Assembly: GCA_001600175.1 (NCBI GenBank)
Contig: BCJC01000008.1
Span: forward strand, 1,180,781 to 1,244,780
DNA: 64,000 nt
From: Erythrobasidium yunnanense
Lineage: Eukaryota > Basidiomycota > Cystobasidiomycetes > Erythrobasidiales > Erythrobasidiaceae
Reading direction: 5' to 3'
The position numbers were made by a program, and so were the translations under genes. Shown one piece after another: positions 31,371-42,434 of the stretch. Below the pieces are notes generated by a model. That model worked only from the letters and a program-made list of their open reading frames with translations, was not told where the DNA came from and made no database searches. How positions within the stretch are numbered: the stretch's first letter is position 1; each line of letters starts with the position of its first letter.

Positions 31371-32176
31371 TCATGACAGCCGCCTACCAGAACGATGTGC
31401 TCTAGCGGCCATTCTCATGCTTGAACGCGCAACTGGCGCATCAAGGAGCTGATCCTTTAAGGGTTCCGAACACTTCAAGGCGATAGTTTCGGAAGCAGGT
31501 ACCTTGGAAGACACTTCGCCTGTCTTGCGATTCCGTTTCATTTTTTGTGTTTGCGTGAAGAGACTGAGACCGCCCTTCCCCGCTTGAGCTGCGTCTGCAG
31601 CAATGAAGAGGGAGTCATCTTGAGCCTCTAGGAGTATCGGAGCATCCGATCCTCGTCTGGTGAAGTCTGAGTCGGGGTCATCCCAGGACTTGTGCTTATG
31701 TATGTGAGAGGTCGCCAGGATCAATGACTTTTTGCGCTGTTGAGGCATGCCTCTTCGAAGAGCTGATGCCATCCATGGCATCTTCTCCAGCTCCAGAGCA
31801 CCCGAGCTCTGGCTACTGTCTGCCTTATGCTCTGTTCCATATTGTGTGCCCTGTTTGGCATTGATTTTCCGTTTCTGTAGCATTAGGCGGTTATCGCGCT
31901 TTAGAACGAGCATATGTCGCACGCACGCATCCTGGTATCGGACACTGAAACGATGGAAGAGGTTCGACTCGTGCTTCTAGAGGTCGGCCTACTTGAGCTT
32001 CCGTCTAAGGTCTGTGACCAGGTTCTCACCAGCGGCGGACATGGACCACCACAGCGAAAAGTGTTGGACTCCGCTAGGCATTCACGATTGTCGAGGACAG
32101 TCAGCATAATGAACTCGTCACGGTACGAGCATGGCCGCTCACCTGACGTGCTATGGCGAGATGATGGCCTGGACAT
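31371..32176 (-). pseudogene. SHxHxH-family member B, apparently frame-broken
   Basis: A paralogue of gene A. The 3' part (31922-31371) is open and contains Pro-Trp-Met, Leu-Ala-Thr-Ser-His-Ile-His-Lys-His, Asp-Ala-Ala-Gln-Ala-Gly-Lys-Gly-Gly-Leu-Ser-Leu and the Leu-rich C-terminus. The upstream part, with a Thr-Ser-Ser-Ile-Val-Ser motif, is in a different frame. The change falls near 31935, between the Ser-Asp and Asp-Ala-Cys-Val-Arg motifs, where A has one more base. No intron fits there. An ATG at 32176 starts an N-terminal exon with a good donor (32143/32142), as in A. It may be a decaying copy or contain a sequencing error. Confidence 0.55.
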
Positions 32177-32520
32177 CTTGCAGCGGTACAACGCAGTGTC
32201 CCTATATGGGATGATATGAGATGAGTACAGACCTATCTCCAAACTGAATGTAGTGAGCGGATATGTAAAAGGGACCTGATCCATTGTGAACTTCCTTAGT
32301 GCCTTCGACAAGTGATCTGCAAAGGAGAAAGCGAGTATCACAATCGCAAGCTTGCAGACGAGGGAGCATGCGGCAATGGGTTGGTTGAACAGTCAGAATT
32401 CGACGGTATCCGAGCCTGCGTTAAGAGGGGAAGAGAGAGTTATCGTTGAGGAAGGGTACAAAAGTCATCAAAAAGCTGATGGACGCGTTTCAGTCAAGCA
32501 CAAGTCTCTGAGCCAACTCA

Positions 32521-33321
32521 TCAGCAACGTCCGCTCGGAGTCTTGTGAAACCTATACAGCCGGGCCACTGTGCGGATACTCTCATCAGCGTCCGGCATTG
32601 CAAGCAGAGCGTCGGTAAGGGGTTTTGCAGACTTCAGCTTGAGCGTCTGAGCCGGCAGGTGCGCATAGATGTCTCCAGTAGCGCGGTCGCGCCTGGTCTG
32701 GTAGCGTTCAGTGCGAAGGCTCAGTCCTTCCTTCCCAGCTCGAGCGGCATCAGGTGCGAAGAGGAGGACGTTGTTTTCTGTATCTGCCAGGAGGGACGCA
32801 TCGGAACCTGTTCTGGCAGTACCAGATCTGTGCTTCCTCTTCTTATGGGTGTGCACATGAGAGGTAGCCAGAACCAGAGGGCCTTCCCGAGTGTCTGGGC
32901 CAGCAGCTGTTTGAATGGCTCCATCGGCCCAAGGGAACTTCATCATGCTGATTCTGCCTCCAGAGGGTTCCGGCTTCCGTGCATTGGCATGGTCTACATT
33001 GATGTACTTGAGCCTGGCAAGGTTCAGCTTGTTCGTCTGCGTCAGAACGATGCCCGTCTTGATGCATGCATCTTCATCACCAGATTCGGAGACTATGGAC
33101 GATGCTTGACTGTTTTGGCGGCTGCCCGATGGACTTCGATCGGCATCAACGTCTGACCAGGATGTCGCAACAGGAGGATTGTGTCCCATGCAGCAAGAGA
33201 GTCTGTGTCCCTTGGCTTTCAGGGGGCGAGGAGCAAGCGACGTCAGTCAGTCATGAATGCAAGCGAAAGCAGCCTGCTTACCGGCTCCGCTTGCTGCATG
33301 TCTCGGAGCAGGCTTCGACAT
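32521..33321 (-). CDS. SHxHxH-family protein C (uncharacterised paralogue)
   Basis: Two exons (33321-33282 and 33215-32521) encode 244 aa in closed phase. Shared with A and B, in order, are Gln-Ala-Ser-Ser-Ile-Val-Ser-Glu, Asp-Glu-Asp-Ala-Cys, Phe-Pro-Trp and Leu-Ala-Thr-Ser-His-Val-His-Thr-His followed by Lys-Lys-Arg-Lys-His. A Gly-Ser-Asp-Ala-Ser-Leu-Leu-Ala-Asp stretch, Asp-Ala-Ala-Arg-Ala-Gly-Lys-Glu-Gly-Leu-Ser-Leu and a C-terminal Leu-Leu-Ala-Met-Pro-Asp-Ala helix complete the set. The basic run after the histidines could be a nuclear signal. It is shorter at the N-terminus than A. No known domain is recognised. It is adjacent to B in the same orientation, consistent with tandem duplication. 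Confidence 0.72.
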
Positions 33322-33458
33322 ATTTTTGACTGGATCCGTTGCGTTCGTACTTTTGGAGTGAAGAGACAAGCCGCCTCGCAAGCTGGATCGACTTTGCCCA
33401 GCTACCTATAGAAAGGGAAAAGGCTCTTCAAAGGTAGGAGACCGGGATAAAGGACTCC

Positions 33459-33466
33459 CTTTTATA
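33459..33466 (-). promoter_or_regulatory. TATA box of SHxHxH gene C
   Basis: TATAAAAG on the minus strand, about 140 bp upstream of the ATG at 33321. It is comparable in sequence and position to the TATA element upstream of paralogue A. Confidence 0.5.
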
Positions 33467-33861
33467 TGCACGCATATTGTCTTGTATCTTGTAGTGTATT
33501 TTGCCATCTGTGGTAGATCGTCGACATTGCGAGATCTGAAATGCCTCTTGCAGCGTAGAAGTCCTAGTTGAGGAACGGAAGGGTGCGGAAAGCAGATGTG
33601 ATATAGTCGTACCCATTCTGTGCAGGAACTAGGTGCTGTAGATTCTGAAGGCAGGGAGTAGATCCGGAAGTGTTAGAAGGTCAGTATATTCCCAGGTAGA
33701 ACACCTTCAGCTAACGTTAGTATCGGAGGGCGGTGATGACAGGGAAAGCATCTTTTACAACACGAGCACTTCACATGCTTACCCTGTCCCGTGCGTCTGC
33801 TTTTCCGTACGTCCCCGTTACAGCTGGAATAGTCTGAACATCATTCGATTCGAGGGTCATT
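33467..33861. other. Intergenic region
   Basis: About 395 bp between the promoter of SHxHxH gene C and the 3' end of the RFC gene. No coding frame of substance, repeat or RNA gene is seen. It would hold the upstream promoter of gene C and the terminator of the RFC gene. Confidence 0.4.
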
Positions 33862-35488
33862 TTTAGCCTCTCATGACTGCTTTTCGGACTTCCAGACATA
33901 GATTGAGGATTTGAAGTTCTTCGTCTGCACCGTCATTTAGACACTTGTCGGCTTCTCCGAGAGCGAGTGCGATGGCTGATTTGGCTCGTGCTGGAAGAAG
34001 AGGGTCTAGAATGAGAAGGTCGTGCAGCTTCAGATTGAAGAACGGTCAGTCCTAGTTCTGCAGTAGAGCATGCTGAGCGGCTCACCTGAGTCAGGATCTG
34101 AGTAGCTGAATATCCATCTCTTACGATCTTCTCGACTTGTGTTCTGACTTTATTGAATCCATCTTTTGTACTCTTATTCAATTTCAGCCCTGCTCCTGCT
34201 GATCCAGCATCTTTCATCTCCGTATCTCCCTGTCCATCTTCGCCCTTTCCATCCGTGAGTTCTACGCCCAGAGCGCTGACGAGTTGTGCAAGAGCAGCAT
34301 CGGGAACGACACCGCCTATCTCTTGCACGGAATAAGGAGTGATGGGATCTGAAGCTTTGCTGTGCAAGCGCGAGGCGGATTGGAGGAACGTGATAGCTCG
34401 TCGAAGATCGCCGTCTGATACTTTGATGAGTGCGTCGAGGGCCTACGAACGTTGTGAAACAGTCAGAATACTTTTGAGATTGGAATGAGGTCTAAATGTT
34501 TCAAGGCGCACCGGCTCCTCATAATAGATGTTTTCGGCTTTGCATATTGTCTCTAAGCGGGATTTCGTGTTGACTTGGTCTAAAGGCTTGAACCTGAACT
34601 TTGAGCATCTCGAAGTAATAGGTTCGATAATTCTGCAGGTCAGCGGCAGGTTCAGCGAATCTGGACCGGCTTTTGGTAGGAATCGTGTCCTCCCACCTCG
34701 TGACATAATTACAGATGAGACAGAAACGAGTGATGCGAGAATAGGTTTCCATGATTCTTCGTAATGCAGACTGAGCGTCCTGCGTCATTGAGTCTGCTTC
34801 ATCGAGGATAATGATCTTGTAAGGAGGGGAAGGGAAGTTGCTACCGAATACACACACATCAGCATACCATTCTCAGTATCCTAAGAGACGAGACACTGAC
34901 GGATCCGGCTGGCTGACAGCTACTTTTGCGAACGTCTTGATCTTCTCGCGTACTACCGAGATACCTCTTTCATCTGACGCGTTCAATTCGAGTACTCTGC
35001 TCTTCATGAGGTCTGGACCGAATAGCTGTCTACATAGAGCGAGGATAGTGGATGTTTTGCCTGTTCCAGGCGGGCCGTAGAAGAGCATATGCGGGAGCTG
35101 CAGAACGAGTCTCAGCTGGAACATCAGTCTAGATGGGATAGTGATGAAGATGCACATTAGCACTGCCTAGTGTCTTCCTGAGTACGGAAACGGTGTGATC
35201 TTGTGCTGCTACATCGTCGATGCTCTTCGGACGGTACTTTTCGACCCAAGGCTGTCTGGCGGGGTCTTGAACATGCATACAATCAGCATAGATACCATCA
35301 CAGAGTACTCCTGACTCCTTACCGACTGGCGCTGCTGTCGACTTTACGTTGATCTTTGGGAACACGCTGCTGGAGGTCGCAGCTTTTGACGTCGAAGCAG
35401 CTGGCGCATCGCCGTTGTTTCCTGATGCTGCTTTGGTACTGCTGGCTGCTGTCGTCGCTGCTGGCTTCTTCTTGAGCCATGCGTCCAT
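33862..35488 (-). CDS. RFC2: Replication factor C small subunit (yeast Rfc2 / human RFC4)
   Basis: AAA+ subunit of the clamp loader that loads PCNA. Multiple exons from ATG 35488 to TAA 33862. An Ala/Ser-rich N-terminus is followed by Pro-Trp-Val-Glu-Lys-Tyr-Arg-Pro-Lys, Walker A Gly-Pro-Pro-Gly-Thr-Gly-Lys-Thr, the RFC box [10 protein letters not shown] and Walker B Ile-Leu-Asp-Glu-Ala-Asp-Ser-Met. The arginine-finger motif Ser-Arg-Cys-Ser-Lys-Phe-Arg-Phe completes the ATPase. The Asp-His-x-Val-x-Val-Leu and Leu-Met-Lys-Ser-Arg signatures assign it to the yeast Rfc2/human RFC4 branch. A Gly/Asp-rich acidic insertion in the C-terminal collar region is longer than in yeast. Confidence 0.93.
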
Positions 35489-35661
35489 ACTTTACGCGTT
35501 TGACGGGAGAGAAACAAGGTGAAGAAGCAAACAAGATAGTTTGATGGGGATAAGATTGCAGAATGACAATAACAGGAATGATACATCGTTATTTGGAGTG
35601 AATTCATCTCGTTTCTCGCGCCTTTGCATCTGCCCGACGTCCTTACGCTGACGCCCGCTGC

Positions 35662-37921
35662 ATGCTCACTCTGCTCGGTCGATGCTGCACTCCATCGTCA
35701 TCATCTAGACTCGCATCCTTCTCTCGTCGTTCTCTTGGCCATCGTCGTTGGTTTCCATCCCATCCTGCCTCTGCGTCCATGGCCTCGTCGTTCGCTGCCC
35801 CGACCATCCAGCTGGATCCAGCAGAAGAGCGCGTCCTCGACCTCATCCATTTATTCACAGAACATCTGAGAACTAACAGGGCAGACTTGCCAGTGGTAGA
35901 ATGCAGAGTCGCTGGAGGATGGGTCAGAGACAAGGTGAGTCGGCTATCCAGGAGATACTCGTCATGATAGCTGAAGTCGTTCGCAGCTTCTTGGACTTCC
36001 ATGCGATGACCTGGATATATGCATATCGACACTCACAGGGCATCACTTCGCGACTTTGTTAGAAGAGTATCTGGCGACTCTGAAATCAAGCGATCCTCTA
36101 ATCACTTCGACGAAGATTGCAAAGATACAAGCGAATCCAGATCAGAGTAAACATCTAGAGACGGCAAAGATGCATGTTCTAGACCTGGAGATGGACTTCG
36201 TGCAGCTGAGAAGTGAAGAGTATGCAGATGGGCAAGGAAGCAGTAGGATACCTACGAGTGTGGTCCGCTTGCTACATGGTCTTCTGGAAGTATATACCAG
36301 ATACTGAGAGTCATTGGCAGAAATTCGGCACCCCTCTAGAAGACGCCTTGCGACGCGACATCACGATAAATACCCTTTTCTACAATGTACACTCTCGAAA
36401 AGTAGAAGACTGGACCGAAAAGGTATCTCTATACTGCGCTTCCTCCTCTTTTCACCTTGTATTGTTGCTGATTCGATAATACAGGGCCTGTCTGACCTAC
36501 TATCCGCTTCTCCCCTCATTCGAACGCCATTGGAACCTCTTCAAACTTTCCTCGACGATCCATTACGAATATTACGATGCGTCCGCTTCGCAAGTCGATT
36601 TGGCTTTCCACTCAAAGACGACATCAAGCCGGCTGTTCAAGACGAGCGCGTCAGGGTGAGTACAGATGGGCTGAAAGCTTGGATACGTTGATGACTGAAC
36701 GCACATATTGGATAGAACGCGCTTCTTACGAAAGTCAGCAAAGAACGTATAGGCGTTGAACTAGACAAGATGCTGAAAGGTGTGTAAACAGTTCTGCTAT
36801 GCTGTCAGTATGCTGAACTTCATTTTCATAGGGCCTAATCCACTTCTTGCCATTGAGCTACTCGATACACTCGCACTCTACGGCCTCATTTTCTCACCCT
36901 TACCAAACATCCAGCCCTCCGCTTCTATCCCTCAATCCGCATCAAAAGACGCTATCCACCTAGGCACTATCTTCAACTCCCTACTCAATCCATCTTCAAG
37001 CTCGGTTGCCGATTCTGAAGCGCTGAATAAACTGCTTTCGCCGACACGAGATAAGCTGGTGCGGAAGAGGTTGTGGTTAGCTATTGCTCTAGCGCCTTTG
37101 CGTGACCTTACGTACCTGGAGAAGAAGAAGCAGACACCGCTTGTCGAGACCATCATCAAGGATTCAGTCAAGGTTCGGCTGGATCTTCTTGCATACTATT
37201 AGTCACATAGAGCTAATGTCGACTTGCTAGCTCCCGAATACAGAGAAAGCTCTCGTCTCGCACATACATGCCGCCTACTCTAAAGTCTCACACCCCGAAC
37301 TATCGAAATTCACGTCTGAAGGTGTCGAGAAGGAACAATCGCGGATCGGTCTGCTACTACGGGATACGGAAGTCCATGATCCTATCAATGGACTGGAATG
37401 GAGGACCTCTGTCCTTTTCTCATTGCTTCTGGACTTGGCGCCTGTGTGGTCTGACGGTAAGCCTAACAACATGGTGTATAAGTGTGTGGTTGATTTGGAC
37501 GATCTGTCACAGCTATGAAGGTCCAAGCTATCATTCAGCAATACAGCAAGTTCGTGAATCGGATAGAAGAGCTCAAGCTGGATGTACGAGCATTCGAGAA
37601 GTCTCGCTTAGATGTACGCCAGCTTCATCGCCTACTTACAAAGCACCGGCTGACCGACTTGCGCAGGGCAATGAAGTGACAGCTGCTCTTCAAGCAAAAC
37701 CCGGCCGCTTGATGAGCGTGATCATCGCTCGCATCGTAGAATGGCAGCTCGACCATCCCGAAGCAAGCAAAGAGGAATGTGGCGAATGGATCAAGAAAGA
37801 ATGGGAGGAAGGACGCTTCACGCTACCAGCGTCGGATGGAGCTGATCCTAAGAATGCTCAACAACAAAAAGGAAAGGCGGAGGGGAAACCTGCTAAGAAG
37901 AAGAGGAAAGAATCTATATAG
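35662..37921 (+). CDS. CCA1: tRNA CCA-adding nucleotidyltransferase
   Basis: Adds the 3' CCA end to tRNAs in cytosol, nucleus and mitochondria. It is multi-exon. Motif A is Val-Ala-Gly-Gly-Trp-Val-Arg-Asp followed by Leu-Pro-Cys-Asp-Asp-Leu-Asp-Ile (catalytic Asp-x-Asp). Then come Arg-Arg-Asp-Ile-Thr-Ile-Asn-Thr-Leu-Phe-Tyr-Asn and Asp-Asp-Pro-Leu-Arg-Ile-Leu-Arg-Cys-Val-Arg-Phe-Ala. The frame begins at ATG 35662 with a Ser/Arg-rich, acid-free leader of 39 residues typical of mitochondrial import. A second in-frame ATG at 35779 begins the mature-like protein. The C-terminus ends in Pro-Ala-Lys-Lys-Lys-Arg-Lys, a classical nuclear signal. It is tail-to-tail with the SprT gene. Confidence 0.93.
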
Positions 37922-38065
37922 AAACGGTGCTACAGAAGTAACGAATGACCGAGCAACGACCCGAATGCAACAGAGGATGCAACGAGGAGATGTATGCGAA
38001 AAATGAACGAAGCTGACGAAGATGGCTTCCGACCGGGTTGCAGCCCGATGGATGAACAAAAACGA

Positions 38066-40334
38066 CTAGAGTCGAAGAGAGCCAAGCTTGTCGATCAGCT
38101 CCGTAGCTGGCTGTGCTTTCGCAGGCGTTTTGGCTAGTTTCAGGGCCTGCCATTCTGCTGCTACGAGCTGATTGATCTGCGTCATTGTGAGTTTTGGCTG
38201 TTCTGCCTTGATGCGCTTGAAAGCCGTCTATTCGCGAATGGGTCAGTCTACAATCTCTTTTCTGCTTTTACAGGCAGAACTCACCTTAGAGTAGATCCGC
38301 CAGTCAGACTCTTTCTTAGGCGTCTTGGCTGTATCGACAGTCGGTATAAGATTGCCGTCCTTGTCCAGCTGAACAAGGACGCCAGCGCAGACTCCGCATG
38401 CGTGTTTTGCAGGATCGATAGACTTAGAATGTCTTCCGTAGATCTTGGCGCATGCTTTGCTTGTACATTGCCAGGAATACTTATAAGCTGTCGATATCTC
38501 ACATAAGCCCTTGTTGACAATGTCCAGTTGAGCAAACCTACCAATCTCGTACGAATGCCTAGTCGTGACGCTTATATCCTTTCTGACTTTCATGATCTTC
38601 TTTCCCCAGAACTTGAAAGCCGGGCCATGAGCCGGTTTCATCTCTTTATCGATAGCCCAAGCTGCGATATGGCAAATTTCGTGCGACAAGGTGTTGCGAA
38701 GCTTCTCCTCGCTGTCGATGACTTTCGTAGCTAGCTCGATCGATGATAGGAAGATCTTCTCGCCGTTCGGGCCTTTACTCCTGTTTGCAGCAGGCTGGGT
38801 CAGCTAAGGCTGAAGCAGACAGGAGACTTGCGACCCACTTCTTCCAGCTTGCGCGACCAGCAGTCGTGTTGAGCCTGCCATTCCAGATTATACTGATATC
38901 CTGCGGTAACTTGCCCCCGAAGACAGCTTCGTCCAGTTCTTGGATGAGCTTTTGTGCCAGGGCATCTCGCTCTTTCACGAAGCTATTCTTCGAAGTCGTC
39001 TTGCGAGCTGTTTTCGGCTCAGGTATCTTCTTCGCAGCTGCTTTAGGCGGTGCTGCAGGGGTGTTGGCGATTGTCTTGTCCTCCTTTCCAGTAGACTTCG
39101 TCGCTGCTTTAGGCTTCGGCGTGACCTATATAGCAGCAACTCAGCTGATACTTTGCGAAAGACACGCTACATGTGCTTACGAGGCTTGGTAGCTCCTCGT
39201 CTTCGCTGCTTGCGCTCTTCAGACTCGATGTAGATGGCAGACGGGGAATCTTCAAGCTGTTGCTTGTCGCTGCGGCCGGCTGTCTAGGTGTGCCGAAAGG
39301 CTTTCTAGGCGAGGACTGAAATGTGCGAGTCTTGTTAGGTGAAGGGTTCCTGCGTGCGCATTCATCAGTATCTAGGCAAGCGTACTGCTTGGATCGGGCT
39401 CACCAGACTACGACACCGGCTACTACATCATACTCGCTGTCACTGGAATCGAGATCAATGATTCGCTTGCTGACAGCTTTCTCGGGCATGATTGGACTTG
39501 CTTCTTCGTCGGAATAGTCGGCGAATGAGACTTCTTCGGGCGAGCTATCTTCTGCCGCGGTCTGCGCTATAGGTGCAGGAAGGGCGGATGTCGAAGGTAT
39601 GGGAGCAGAGTCTTCATCCTCGCTGTCGCTTGGGATGTTTATTATCGTAAGCCGCCGCGATTTAGACGCATTTTTGCGCGATGTAAGTGCGACGGCTGCC
39701 GGGGTCTTGACGGTGTGCTCATCAGGTCTGAATACGTCCGATAGTCAGCTTGAAGCTGATGATAGTCTGCGACGTCAACGCACGGGAACAGCAGAGCAGC
39801 CAGATCTTGTTCTTCCCGCGCGTCGGTCGCAGGCGGACTTGTCCACTGAGTCGCAAAGATCTTGCTGACTAGCTTTGGCGTTTTCACAGAGCTCAAAGGA
39901 AGACCAGCTGTATCGTCATCTTCGCTATCTGGCACCACGCTCGATAGTCGCTGCAGCTTCGCGGACTGCGATGAATATTGCGCTGATGGTCTGCTGCTAG
40001 TCGAGGGAGTCTTGCTGGCTGCTGCTTTGCGTTTCGAAACATCTCGTGATTTCTGTTTACTTTCGTCGCGCTTCGATTCTGACGATGCGAAGATGCTCGC
40101 TTTCTGGCTGCTACTGGATGCTGTTGTCGTACTGCTCACACTCTTCTGCTTCGCTGTCTTGCTGCTGCTCGTCAAGATGGTTTCCTCTGCTGGATCCGCC
40201 CAAGCCTGCTGCCGCTGCTTCGATTTCAACGGTGAATGGCCACCTCCTGGCGGCCATGCTCTCAAGACATCGAGTGAGGGAAGGGAGTCGTCGCTGTCCG
40301 AAGAAGATGGAGCTGACACCTTGCGACTGCCCAT
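38066..40334 (-). CDS. SprT-like metalloprotease with disordered N-terminus (GCNA/ACRC type)
   Basis: Probable protease for DNA-protein crosslinks. Reading from ATG 40334, the first about 300 residues are Ser/Lys/Asp-rich and disordered, with acidic patches that may bind SUMO. The SprT domain follows, with Leu-Ser-His-Glu-Ile-Cys-His-Ile-Ala-Ala-Trp (zinc motif His-Glu-x-x-His, near 38680), a downstream His-Gly-Pro-Ala-Phe zinc-ligand motif and a zinc ribbon (Cys-Thr-Ser-Lys-Ala-Cys ... Cys-Gly-Val-Cys). The last exon (about 38228-38066) encodes Phe-Lys-Arg-Ile-Lys ... Ala-Ala-Glu-Trp-Gln-Ala-Leu, which resembles an HMG-box helix. This order matches fungal GCNA-type rather than Spartan proteins. 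Internal exon borders were not all fixed. Confidence 0.82.
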
Positions 40335-40566
40335 CGCTTTGGAGAGAGGGTGAACTGCCCGGTCTGATCAACACTCTTTCTCACAATGTCACGACAGCAC
40401 ATTCGATCTGTCCTCCCCCACCTACTTCCTGTGCCGACACACGGCTAACAGAGTGGCTCGACAATGGAAAGAGCTCCCTTGTCCTGCCCCCGGCAAATGC
40501 TGCTGGTGCAGCACCCCTCTTCTGCTTGTCGCAGATCCACGGGCAAGCAGGGTACACAACGCGAAC

Positions 40567-41229
40567 ATGTCTATCTCTTCAAGCTCCAGCTCTTCGGCCG
40601 CTTCGACGCGGAAGCGTCCGCAGGTCCTGCCTCGAACGAAAGTGAACAAAATACAGGAGCCTGCAACTCTCCATGAAGAGCAAAGACCGTCGACAGAAGT
40701 TCTTATGCGGGCACAAAGCCTCGGGTTCTATGAGCCAGCCCTTTTGTACGGGTACCTAGAGCACAAAAAGCACTTCTACACCCAGTCCGCTTTCAAGATC
40801 GGTCTGGTGCAAGATTGGCGATTTGCATTGGTCAGCAGGGTAAGCACGCTTATCAGTACTCTTATGCCGCTTGGGAGAGGACGTAGCTCATGTTATTTAT
40901 CGTAGGACCTCATGTTCAGGCTCCCTTGGAAGCATTCGCCGCATGTGTTCCCAGACGGAAAAAGAAGTGATGCAAACAAACGTCAAGGTCACTTCACGCT
41001 CTGTGGAAGTACCGTCTTTCCTTTCATTGTAAGAGATTCTACCAATGGCAATCTGGTGCGGGTCAAGATCTTTGCGCTAATTTGCGAAGACCTCCCTCTG
41101 CCCATGATGATCGGAGAAGACAGCTATCTGGGAAGACAAGTGTCTAGGCACAGAGGCCAGAAGTCATGCGTGTTATCCTCGCCAGACACCGCTGCATCAG
41201 TGAATGTAAGGCTCATTCGAACAAGGTAG
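40567..41229 (+). CDS. Orphan protein (198 aa)
   Basis: Two exons (40567-40839 and 40906-41229) joined by a GT-AG intron give 198 aa with closed phase. The start is a Ser run and a basic patch. The second exon has a beta-rich pattern (Phe-Thr-Leu-Cys-Gly-Ser-Thr-Val-Phe-Pro-Phe-Ile-Val-Arg) followed by Leu-Pro-Leu-Pro-Met-Met-Ile-Gly-Glu-Asp. That vaguely recalls the C-terminal half of retropepsin-like folds, but no Asp-Ser/Thr-Gly catalytic triad is present. I recognise no family. It opens a 3-kb stretch of small unconserved frames. Confidence 0.5.
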
Positions 41230-41545
41230 CGGCGTTCAACCGTTTCGTAAACATGTAAGCACCTCTGGTAGCAGCATGCTGGTCTGCGATGGTCATAGAC
41301 AAGCTGCATACCTGGTATGTGCTCGCGGTTAATGTAGATCTACGGGTTCCCGATGCTCTGTCTGTATGGATAGCAAGTCATACTGAAGCGTCAGATTTGC
41401 AAGGCTGGCTTCATAGTGTAACATGGAGCGAGAAGACAGGGTTGCATTGATTGGGATGATGGGAGACAATCATAACACATCTCGATGACAACGAGAGTTC
41501 GACAGAAAGGATGATGTGTGAAGCTTGCAGACACTGTTGGACTTG

Positions 41546-41797
41546 TTATCTACCTGGATGTGCTGTGGCCGGTGTGATAGAGATGTCCCGTGCCCATTTC
41601 CCGTTGTTCGCTCGTAGCCATACGTTGCTGCGATTGTCGACTACTTCTGTAAGCCTTCCGCCAGAGACGGTGACGGATTGTGTCTTGCCCACAAACTTAG
41701 GTGGCAGGTAGTAGGAGGCTCCGTTTAGCTCGAGGTACAGTCTCTGCTGTCTGTCGGCCTTCCAGTCCGCTGAAGTCGTCAAATATGTAGTAGACAT
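41546..41797 (-). CDS. Small orphan ORF 1 (83 aa)
   Basis: ATG-initiated minus-strand frame. The core reads Gln-Arg-Leu-Tyr-Leu-Glu-Leu-Asn-Gly, then Leu-Pro-Pro-Lys-Phe and a run of alternating hydrophobic residues ending at Asn-Val-Trp-Leu-Arg. It predicts a small beta-sheet protein without signal peptide. A similar pattern occurs in two neighbouring minus-strand frames. The frame is open further upstream without another convincing start. Confidence 0.4.
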   Translation of the reverse strand: MSTTYLTTSADWKADRQQRLYLELNGASYYLPPKFVGKTQSVTVSGGRLTEVVDNRSNVWLRANNGKWARDISITPATAHPGR

Positions 41798-42434
41798 TAT
41801 GCAGATTGTGAATCTTGATGCTGTATCGAAGAAGCCTGGTGTTATGGTCCGACTTTGATGTGCTTGTGTACTGTTCTGATGTTTTGCAGGGAAGAGAGCA
41901 GCGTAGAGTCTGAGCGAGCTGGTTTTCAAGGTAGCGGGAGGAGGCAGTGTCGCCAAAGGGCCAGGCTCGCCTTTGTCCTTTCCCGCTAAAAGGAAGCTCG
42001 TGCACTCTGCAGCTAGGTGCAGTGGAGTTCAAATTTTTGTGTAACGAGTCAGTATGCAATCAGATGCGCAGTATCGACAGAGGCTCGGATCACGCGCGCT
42101 GGGACTAGGTGTAAAGATACGGTGGTCGAAACACCGAGGGTTGTGGGAATGATGTGGACAGAGTGCAAAAGCAAGTAGCATTCATGCGCAGGGAAACTGT
42201 GCGGACAGCTGTCGATGTTATTTCGAGCTCATAACCACCAAAATTCGCGCGTTAGCAGTGGGCAGTCGACTGCTGCCGCAGCAGAAAGCCCGCTGGCCTC
42301 GTTGGCTGGTGTTCTGCACGGTCGATTATCAGTCAGATAGGTGTTTGTAGCGTTATACAAGAGAGGTCAGAACAGCAGAAGGCATGTAATCTCTGTTGCA
42401 GGCGTAGAGAGTAGATCACGATCCGTGTTTGGTG

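Noticed and set aside
40906-41229. Remnant of a retroelement protease
   Set aside because: The strand pattern is suggestive, but there is no catalytic motif, no neighbouring polymerase or integrase sequence, no terminal repeats and a proper spliceosomal intron.
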